8,113 bases of DNA, taken from Bacteroidales bacterium. GTDB lineage: Bacteria; Bacteroidota; Bacteroidia; Bacteroidales; UBA10428. The position numbers and the translations under genes were made by a program. Position 1 is the stretch's first letter. Each line of letters opens with the position of its first letter. The stretch lies in the NCBI GenBank assembly GCA_030626465.1, contig DAOUOU010000127.1, positions 1 through 8,113 on the forward strand, in the 5' to 3' direction. This document shows, one piece after another, positions 1-4,613 of this stretch. The notes below the pieces were generated by a model. The model did not search any database and was not told where the DNA came from. It was given only the letters and a program-made list of their open reading frames with translations.

Positions 1-17
1 AGCAGGAACCACGAAGT

Positions 18-60
18 GCTTCGCTTCCGCTTAAGCTTCAGCGAACACGGTCAGCGAAGC
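18..60. repeat. Dispersed hairpin repeat, copy A
   Basis: The ends form a perfect 8-bp inverted repeat, GCTTCGCT (18-25) and AGCGAAGC (53-60), with a central AAGCTT palindrome at 33-38. The same unit recurs at 4254-4297: hand alignment gives 34 identical columns out of 44 with one gap, and both copies keep the inverted-repeat layout. It lies downstream of the 3' end of the minus-strand lipoprotein gene, so it would be transcribed only by read-through. It may be a REP-like intergenic palindrome. The left flank (11-17) also resembles sequence before copy B, so the true element may be longer and begin near the window edge. Confidence 0.6.
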
Positions 61-134
61 TAATCCAGTATAAGAGAAAGCGGGTTGACTGCGTCGAGCG
101 GAAAATTAAGTATCAGTCAAGCATATTATTCGCT

Positions 135-1109
135 TCAATATTCTACCCATGGATAATGATTTCTGTTAACACAATATGAACCTTCATGATTATTCACCAA
201 ATCCAATTCAAAATACAGCTTTTCTTCATCTCCAACATAGGGCTCAATAATTTTTATATAATATCTTTTTGAATCTACTCCTTCCAATTTAATATCTAAA
301 TCAAATAAACAATTACAATCACAAAGCGATTCTTTCTCGAATTCCCGGATTATTATTGTATCATTATCCAAAGAAATATCACAAAACAAACTGTCAGGAC
401 AACAATTAAATCCGGCATTAATGTGTTTTAAAATAAGTTCATTAGTTGTAACATCAAATGTGTAGTTGATACAACTGACAGTATCAGGTGTACTGTTTTT
501 CAAATTGCCGGATTCAATATCTTTACAGCCAGTATTACTGATTAGTCGTCCGGATATTTCAAATTGAGGATCTCCTTCGTAATCTACTAATCCCCATGGA
601 TAAAGCTTCCTGGTAACACAATATGAACCTTCGTGGATATTTACCAGATCTAATTCGAAAGATATCTTTTCCTGTTCTCCGCAATATGGTTCTATAATTT
701 TTAAATAATACTTTTTTGAAGCCATTCCATTCAATTCAATAGCCAAGTCGAACAAGCAATTACAATAGCATTGAGCCATTTTTTCAAACTCCTGTATTAC
801 AATGGTATCATTATTTAGTGATACTTCGCAATATAAACTATCGGGACAACAGTTAAATCCGGCATTTATATGATGTAGAGTAAGTTTATTATTTAAAGCA
901 TCAAAATCATAGCTGATACAACTCAAAGTGTCCGGAGTTTCTGAACCTTCATGGGCTGATTTAAAGATTTTACAATCCGTATGATTAATAACTTCACCAG
1001 TTAAAACCAAGGGATTATCATCATTTGTGTTTTCCTTTTTTTCTTCGCAACTGTATAGTAAGAAAGACAATATACTTGCGAGTAAAATTGAATAAAACTT
1101 TGTTTTCAT
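135..1109 (-). CDS. Cysteine-rich lipoprotein with two tandem domains, unknown function
   Basis: This encodes 324 residues and I do not recognise the family. Residues 1-21 form a lipoprotein signal peptide: basic start, hydrophobic core, then the lipobox LLYSC with lipidated Cys21, followed by an acidic/Asn linker, so the protein should be membrane anchored and face the periplasm or cell surface. The rest is one unit present twice without gaps at a spacing of 149 residues (about 38-172 and 187-321); by eye 86 of 135 positions are identical. Each unit carries TPDT, INAGFNCCPDSL, a CxCxCLFDL core, KIIEPY, FELDLVN and HEGSYC, with ten Cys in unit 1 and nine in unit 2. That many cysteines suggests disulfides or metal binding, but which is unknown. 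The ATG at 1109 has an A-rich leader and is the natural start because the signal peptide begins there. Sampled lines run near 33% GC, lower than the neighbours. It is separated from the next gene by 244 bp and is probably its own transcript. Confidence 0.85.
   Translation of the reverse strand: MKTKFYSILLASILSFLLYSCEEKKENTNDDNPLVLTGEVINHTDCKIFKSAHEGSETPDTLSCISYDFDALNNKLTLHHINAGFNCCPDSLYCEVSLNNDTIVIQEFEKMAQCYCNCLFDLAIELNGMASKKYYLKIIEPYCGEQEKISFELDLVNIHEGSYCVTRKLYPWGLVDYEGDPQFEISGRLISNTGCKDIESGNLKNSTPDTVSCINYTFDVTTNELILKHINAGFNCCPDSLFCDISLDNDTIIIREFEKESLCDCNCLFDLDIKLEGVDSKRYYIKIIEPYVGDEEKLYFELDLVNNHEGSYCVNRNHYPWVEY
147..998 (-). repeat. Intragenic tandem duplication, period 447 bp
   Basis: The two domain copies of the Cys-rich lipoprotein are encoded at about 594-998 (unit 1) and 147-551 (unit 2), offset by exactly 447 bp (149 codons). 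No insertion or deletion is needed in the protein alignment. Protein identity of about 64% means this is an old duplication held in frame, not a recent slippage or assembly artefact. Confidence 0.85.
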
Positions 1110-1206
1110 GATTATTATCTTTTATATTTTTTAGATGAAATTAAATAGATTATGGTTGCGTCCTTTATCCGGTTTGCATACACACTTCTACTACAATTTA
1201 GGTGAT

Positions 1207-1214
1207 CAAAAGTA
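1207..1214 (-). promoter_or_regulatory. Candidate -7 box of the lipoprotein gene
   Basis: On the minus strand this reads TACTTTTG, a full match to the Bacteroidota -7 consensus TAnnTTTG. It lies about 98 bp before the ATG at 1109, implying a leader of roughly 90 nt. No TTTG or TTG lies at the usual 19-21 bp upstream spacing, so the -33 element is missing or weak and the call is tentative. The same octamer occurs upstream of the yjbQ-like gene at 3403-3410. Confidence 0.35.
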
Positions 1215-1230
1215 ACTGTGTAAATACCAG

Positions 1231-1258
1231 GTTATGCTGAGCAAAGCCGAAGCATGCT
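1231..1258. repeat. Imperfect palindrome of the ATGCTGAGC...GAAGCAT type
   Basis: ATGCT at 1234-1238 pairs with AGCAT at 1251-1255 around an interior containing AGCAAAGCCGA; GCATGC at 1252-1257 is a palindrome as well. From memory, closely similar GCTGAGCGAAG-type motifs occur as dispersed intergenic repeats in Bacteroidota and other phyla. With only one copy in this window it cannot be proved to be repeated here. On the minus strand it sits upstream of the candidate -7 box of the lipoprotein gene. Confidence 0.35.
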
Positions 1259-1353
1259 TATTTGCAGGATGATAGTATTTTTTTATTTATACGGAGCAAG
1301 ATATTAAAACAAACGAAGTTAAAGATCTTATTTTCCGGGGTAATTGAATAAAC

Positions 1354-2877
1354 TTACTGATGCTCCGGCCGGAGCAGATCATTTACTGTCTTCACCGGAT
1401 TGAAAGTTTCAACGGGAACCTCAACAAAAAGGGTCAGCCAGTCGGCCATGGCACCGTTCCAGAGGCCCGGTAACTCAAGTGCTTTTAATTTTTTACCATC
1501 CTTAGACTTTTTTGAGATGAAGCAAGTCTTCTGATCAACGAACCCTGGCAGATCAAATTTTTGACCCTTATAACCTATGGGACAACAAACAAGATCTACA
1601 GGATTGAAATGAGTGGCTTTTTTAAATATAGCGGCTTGTTCCGGATCATCCAGATCAACTTGTGAGGATTCAACTATTTGAAGTGTAATATCGCCCGTGC
1701 TGTTTGGTGCCCAGAAAGGACCACCTCCGGGTTCACCCAGATTTTTCACAACACCGCAGACCCGTATAGGACGATTTAATATTTCTTTAAACTCACCGGT
1801 GCATCTGTCCAGGTCATTAAAGTCAAGAGATGCCTTTGGTACATAGCAAAGCTTAGTCTTAATAAATTCATAAATTTCTCTTGTCCTGGTTTCTGTAAGC
1901 TCTTCTGAATCCAACTCATTCAGCATTTGAAAAACCTCCGACTGTACCTCCAGCAACTTTCCGGCAATTGCTTTCTTGTATACAATCGTAGGCTCGACGA
2001 ATTTTTCGGGCACCACATTATCAATATTCTTTATGAAAATAAGATCAGATTCCAATTCGTTCAGGTTGTCAATCAATGCTCCGTGTCCGCCCGGCCGAAA
2101 CAGAATGCTCTGATCAGGCTCTCTGAAAGGATTGTTTTCCTGATCAACTGCCATTGTATCAGTTGAAGGTTTCTGAACAGAAAAACTTACATCCAGGGAA
2201 ACACCATTTTTATCCTCAGAACTTTTCTTTGTACTGCTTAATAACTCATTGAATCCTTCGAGATGTTCAGGAGAAACAGTAAAATGTAAAGCCACTTTAT
2301 CAGTATCAGATCTTGCATATTGAATAGCTTCTGCCAAATGCTCCTCAAAGGGTGTTCTTTGCTCCAAACCATACTTGTGAAATTTTATCAAACCCTTCGG
2401 AAGATTTCCATAATTCAAACCATTACCGGTAAGCAGGTAGTTGAGGATTTTTGAATACTCTTTTTCTGATAGCAAATCATTTAAAGATTCTCCTTTGTCT
2501 GAAATAGTATCTTTCAGTTCCCGGTAGAAACCAAACCGACTGATATTCTGAAAAAAAGTATCTGCAAAAGAGTTAGTAGTTTCTCTTTGCGCCGTTTCGC
2601 CCGACTCGATGTATTCAAAAAGTGCTTTAAACATTCTGCTTGCAGCACCGGACGCAGGAACAAATTTAACTTTCGATTTATTTGTTAGGGAGTCATAATA
2701 TTTCTTAAAATATTCAATATCAGTGGAACTAAGCTTGATGATTCCGTTATCAATTGTGGCAGCTCCATGCAACCTTAAGGGAGAGATTCCTTTGCGAAAT
2801 ACAGATAATTGCCATTCCAGTTGTTCATGTGTAATACCCTTTTTCTTAATCTGTTGAATATCTTTATCAGAAAACAT
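1354..2877 (-). CDS. DUF4301 family protein, probable nucleotidyltransferase fold
   Basis: The 507-residue sequence matches the DUF4301 family as I know it: an N-terminal FSDKDIxQI segment, PASGAASRM (74-81 plus Met82), LPKGLIKF (159-166), RPGGHGALIDNL (261-272), CGVVKNLGEPGGGPFW (374-389) and GLWNGAMADW (471-480). No experimentally established function is known to me. I infer a nucleotide-diphospho-sugar transferase fold of the UDP-sugar pyrophosphorylase type. The Gly-rich PASGAASRM would be the nucleotide-binding loop, LPKG the 'PK' loop, PGGHG the sugar or uridine loop, and IKNIDNV (282-288) the conserved NxDN strand. No signal peptide or membrane segment is seen, so it is cytoplasmic. 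The start ATG lies 29 bp downstream of the yjbQ-like stop, so the two are probably co-transcribed. Length and both ends look complete. Family assignment is fairly sure; enzymatic function is not. Confidence 0.85.
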   Translation of the reverse strand: MFSDKDIQQIKKKGITHEQLEWQLSVFRKGISPLRLHGAATIDNGIIKLSSTDIEYFKKYYDSLTNKSKVKFVPASGAASRMFKALFEYIESGETAQRETTNSFADTFFQNISRFGFYRELKDTISDKGESLNDLLSEKEYSKILNYLLTGNGLNYGNLPKGLIKFHKYGLEQRTPFEEHLAEAIQYARSDTDKVALHFTVSPEHLEGFNELLSSTKKSSEDKNGVSLDVSFSVQKPSTDTMAVDQENNPFREPDQSILFRPGGHGALIDNLNELESDLIFIKNIDNVVPEKFVEPTIVYKKAIAGKLLEVQSEVFQMLNELDSEELTETRTREIYEFIKTKLCYVPKASLDFNDLDRCTGEFKEILNRPIRVCGVVKNLGEPGGGPFWAPNSTGDITLQIVESSQVDLDDPEQAAIFKKATHFNPVDLVCCPIGYKGQKFDLPGFVDQKTCFISKKSKDGKKLKALELPGLWNGAMADWLTLFVEVPVETFNPVKTVNDLLRPEHQ

Positions 2878-2906
2878 ATGATAAAATTTTCAATTTCATT
2901 TATAAT

Positions 2907-3317
2907 TTAACTGTATATGGTAAGAACCAGTTTGCGGGAACCTCCATAATTCCTGAATTCACAAAAGTAAATGCCCTGCCACGTGCCAAGATTCAGGCAG
3001 TGATTGGTAATGGGTACCGTAATATTCTGACCTATGATGGAAGCTTTAAGATGTGCAGGCATATCATCCGATCCTTCGGTGGTATGCGTAAACCCTGAAT
3101 AACCTTCGGGCACCATATCATTTAAAAAAGTATTAAAATCATAACGTACGGAAGGATCTGCATTTTCGTTCAGTGTAATGCCTGCTGATGTATGCTTTAC
3201 ATGAATATTAAGTATTCCCTTTTCAGGCATACTATCAAGTGCATTGACAATAAGAGATGTAATAAGGTGATATCCCCTTTTATATCCCTGCAGCGTAATT
3301 TCTTTCTGTACAATCAT
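2907..3317 (-). CDS. yjbQ: YjbQ/UPF0047 family protein
   Basis: This 136-residue protein has the full set of UPF0047/YjbQ signatures: KHTSAG (41-46), NENADP (50-55), HTTEGSDDMPAHLK (78-91) and LGTWQGIYFCEF (110-121). Family members are small trimeric cytoplasmic beta proteins. Some show weak thiamine-phosphate synthase activity, hence the database name 'secondary thiamine-phosphate synthase', but the physiological role is unsettled. The conserved His and Asp/Glu residues are all present, so it should be functional. I chose the ATG at 3317: an in-frame TTG at 3338 would add seven residues with no family counterpart, and AGGA lies nine bases before this ATG. It is the first gene of a likely two-gene unit with the DUF4301 gene and is divergent from the gene at 3461. 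Confidence 0.9.
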   Translation of the reverse strand: MIVQKEITLQGYKRGYHLITSLIVNALDSMPEKGILNIHVKHTSAGITLNENADPSVRYDFNTFLNDMVPEGYSGFTHTTEGSDDMPAHLKASIIGQNITVPITNHCLNLGTWQGIYFCEFRNYGGSRKLVLTIYS

Positions 3318-3402
3318 ATCTTGTGATCCTGAAAACAAATATCAAGTTAGACTTGTTTTTTAATTTAACCAAATTTAACAAGTGGTGTTCAATGGTGAGG
3401 GT

Positions 3403-3410
3403 CAAAAGTA
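3403..3410 (-). promoter_or_regulatory. Candidate -7 box for the yjbQ-DUF4301 unit
   Basis: On the minus strand this reads TACTTTTG and fits TAnnTTTG fully. It lies 86 bp before the ATG at 3317, giving a leader of roughly 80 nt. I see no TTTG at the proper upstream spacing. It is back to back with the plus-strand box at 3423-3430. Confidence 0.35.
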
Positions 3411-3422
3411 TATCAAAATAAT

Positions 3423-3430
3423 TACCTTTG
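3423..3430 (+). promoter_or_regulatory. Candidate -7 box for the gene at 3461
   Basis: The sequence TACCTTTG is a complete match to the Bacteroidota -7 consensus TAnnTTTG. It lies 30 bp before the ATG at 3461, leaving a short leader of about 24 nt. The -33 position has only GGTG/GAGG-like sequence and no TTTG, so confidence is limited. Confidence 0.4.
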
Positions 3431-3460
3431 AGGCATTCGGCAGCAATAGAGCAATATAAA

Positions 3461-4126
3461 ATGAAGAAGCTATTACTTCTGATGATATGTATTTCCATTC
3501 AGTATTTTACAGCTAAAAGTCAGCTGTTTGAGAGAGATGAAGATAAAAAATTGGTGCAGCTCACAGGAAGATTATTTGACGAATTGTTACAACCTCTTCC
3601 ATACGCTCATATTCTTGTATTGAACAATTACAGAGGGACCATTACCGATAAGGACGGAAAATTCTCTTTTGTTACCGAGAAAAACGATAGCGTCATGTTT
3701 TCTTCTTTAGGGTATAAACGTAAAATAATTACTATACCTGATAATCTCAAAGAACCTTTTCTTACAATGGATATTATTCTGGCAACAGATACTTTCATGA
3801 TTGCCGAGGTGGAAATTTATCCGTGGAAATCATACGAAGAATTCAAAGAAGCTTTCCTCAACCTGAAACTCCCTGACGATGATATGGACAATGCACGCAA
3901 AAATATCGCCTTACTGAAAACACAGATCATCCTGGATGAGACTCCCAGCGCCAGGGCAAACTTCCAGCATATTCTCGACCAGCAGTACAAGGAAACTTTC
4001 CGGCAGGGTCAATACCCTACTTATCAAATATTTAACGCCTTTGCATGGGCGGAATTTTTTAAAGCACTTAAAAGAGGTGATTTTAAAAAATACGAGGATA
4101 AAGCAGAGTATCCTGAGTTTGAATAA
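3461..4126 (+). CDS. Secreted protein with carboxypeptidase-regulatory-like domain
   Basis: This encodes 221 residues. Residues 1-20 are a signal peptide (MKKLLLLMICISI core, probable cleavage after AKS), so the product is exported. Residues about 32-108 form a carboxypeptidase-D-regulatory-like beta-sandwich: LTGRLFDELLQPLPYAHI, then GTITDKDGKFSF, then SSLGYKRKII, the same layout as the N-terminus of the receptor encoded at 4614. Residues about 118-210 form a separate, mostly helical domain with PWKSYEEFKEAFLNLKLP, an RANF...QQY stretch, RQGQYP and AWAEFFKALKRGDFKK. I recall this pattern from uncharacterised Bacteroidota proteins, but it has no known function. The ATG at 3461 starts the signal peptide; an in-frame TTG at 3428 overlaps the candidate promoter box and is unlikely. 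It stands alone, divergent from yjbQ and 487 bp before the receptor. Confidence 0.8.
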   Translation: MKKLLLLMICISIQYFTAKSQLFERDEDKKLVQLTGRLFDELLQPLPYAHILVLNNYRGTITDKDGKFSFVTEKNDSVMFSSLGYKRKIITIPDNLKEPFLTMDIILATDTFMIAEVEIYPWKSYEEFKEAFLNLKLPDDDMDNARKNIALLKTQIILDETPSARANFQHILDQQYKETFRQGQYPTYQIFNAFAWAEFFKALKRGDFKKYEDKAEYPEFE

Positions 4127-4210
4127 GAATAGAGGCTTTACCTGTTAAAAAAGGCTAAATAGTCTGTTTCAAGGTATGTAAGTTAAAATTCCAAATAACA
4201 AATCACAACC

Positions 4211-4260
4211 GAGCTTGCGAGCTCCTTCTCCATAGTAAAATTACGAAGGAGAAGCTTCGC
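4211..4260. repeat. Nested hairpin sequence within the spacer
   Basis: GAGCT (4211-4215) and AGCTC (4220-4224) form a 5-bp stem with a TGCG loop. A longer stem competes with it: CTTCTCC at 4225-4231 pairs with GGAGAAG at 4248-4254 and extends imperfectly outward (GCGAGCTC against CTTCGC). It directly abuts and shares its right arm with copy B of the dispersed repeat. Confidence 0.45.
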
Positions 4261-4297
4261 AACCGCTAAAGCTTTATGCGAACGCGGTCGCCGAAGG
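4254..4297. repeat. Dispersed hairpin repeat, copy B
   Basis: This is the second copy of the unit at 18-60 (34 of 44 aligned columns identical). Its arms are CTTCG (4255-4259) with CGAAG (4292-4296) and ACCGC (4262-4266) with GCGGT (4284-4288), around a central AAAGCTTT palindrome (4268-4275). The pairing layout is kept although the arm sequences differ from copy A, which argues that a folded form in DNA or RNA matters. Confidence 0.6.
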
Positions 4298-4322
4298 CAA
4301 ATGTCAAATAAGCTCTAAAAAT

Positions 4323-4344
4323 CCTGTCTGTCCAGCCAGGCAGG
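4323..4344. repeat. CCTGTCTG/CAGGCAGG palindrome
   Basis: CCTGTCTG (4323-4330) faces CAGGCAGG (4337-4344) across a 6-base loop; seven of eight pairs are Watson-Crick and the eighth is T-G. From memory, related CCTGCCTG...CAGGCAGG palindromes are scattered between genes in several Bacteroidota. No T-tract follows, so it is not a convincing intrinsic terminator. Confidence 0.45.
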
Positions 4345-4537
4345 CAAGCATCAAATTCCAAAATTATTAATAAGGCTTTTGAATATTGGAATTGGGGTAT
4401 TGTATATTAATTGTTATTTGTGATTTGCTATTTGGAATTTATTAAAAGTGTATCTCCCTAAATCAGGATTAAAGGATTCTAGGATAGCATACACAAGATC
4501 CTATTTTATAAGTTGCTCATGTCAGATGAATAAAAGC

Positions 4538-4568
4538 TTGTATATTCACAATTTTATTGTATTCTTTG
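4538..4568 (+). promoter_or_regulatory. Possible promoter of the receptor gene
   Basis: TTG at 4538-4540 is followed after 19 bp by TATTCTTTG (4560-4568), which is the -7 box TAnnTTTG with one extra base between TA and TTTG. Spacing suits a Bacteroidota -33/-7 pair, and the start would fall about 40 nt before the ATG at 4614. The extra base makes it uncertain. Confidence 0.3.
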
Positions 4569-4613
4569 AGTTTTTTTCAGGTAAGGCTTAGGGCCAATAC
4601 AGGAATGTTAAGA

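Larger units (their letters stand above)
1110..1353. other. Intergenic region upstream of the lipoprotein gene
   Basis: This 244-bp stretch lies between the lipoprotein start and the DUF4301 stop and holds no credible gene. It contains one promoter-box match (1207-1214, minus strand), an imperfect palindrome at 1234-1255, and an AAGATCTT palindrome at 1322-1329 that is not followed by a T-tract in the direction of the DUF4301 transcript, so I do not call it a terminator. Confidence 0.6.
4186..4440. repeat. 255-bp unit bounded by 23-bp inverted repeats
   Basis: The left arm 4186-4208 (starts AAATTCCAAATAAC, ends CACAA) and the right arm 4418-4440 (starts TTGTG, ends TTTGGAATTT) are reverse complements at 22 of 23 positions; the single difference is A in one arm against G in the other. 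A partial further copy of the same word family (CAAATTCCAAAATTATT at 4352-4368, and TTGGAATTGG at 4386-4395) lies inside. No transposase or ORF is enclosed. It could be a non-autonomous MITE-like element or a fold-back cluster of the AAATTCCAAATAAC-type words that, from memory, are frequent between Bacteroidota genes. No target-site duplication is evident. Confidence 0.55.
4127..4613. other. Gene-free spacer built of palindromic repeats
   Basis: This 487-bp spacer has no credible gene in either direction. The central part (4186-4440) is bounded by long inverted repeats and contains at least three smaller palindromes, listed separately. The last ~170 bp (4441-4613) is A/T-rich leader sequence with a possible promoter for the receptor gene. 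A weak stem with one G-G mismatch follows the upstream stop (4133-4157), without a T-tract. Confidence 0.7.

Noticed and set aside
1927..2166. Plus-strand open frame inside the DUF4301 gene
   Set aside because: It is fully antisense to a well-recognised protein, has no family resemblance and no leader; it is a shadow frame.
3318..3338. TTG start adding seven residues to the YjbQ-like protein
   Set aside because: The ATG at 3317 has AGGA at good spacing and gives the usual family N-terminus; the extra residues have no counterpart.
3936..4148. Plus-strand open frame overlapping the end of the secreted protein gene
   Set aside because: It overlaps a gene with a signal peptide and recognisable domain in another frame; its translation shows no domain and it has no start signal.
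4133..4157. Possible intrinsic terminator after the secreted protein gene (AGGCTTT with AAAGGCT)
   Set aside because: The stem has a G-G mismatch, a ten-base loop and no following T-tract, so it is not supported as a terminator.
4186..4440. Insertion sequence or CRISPR-like array
   Set aside because: No transposase frame, no regular spacer pattern and no visible target-site duplication; only inverted repeats and palindromes are present.
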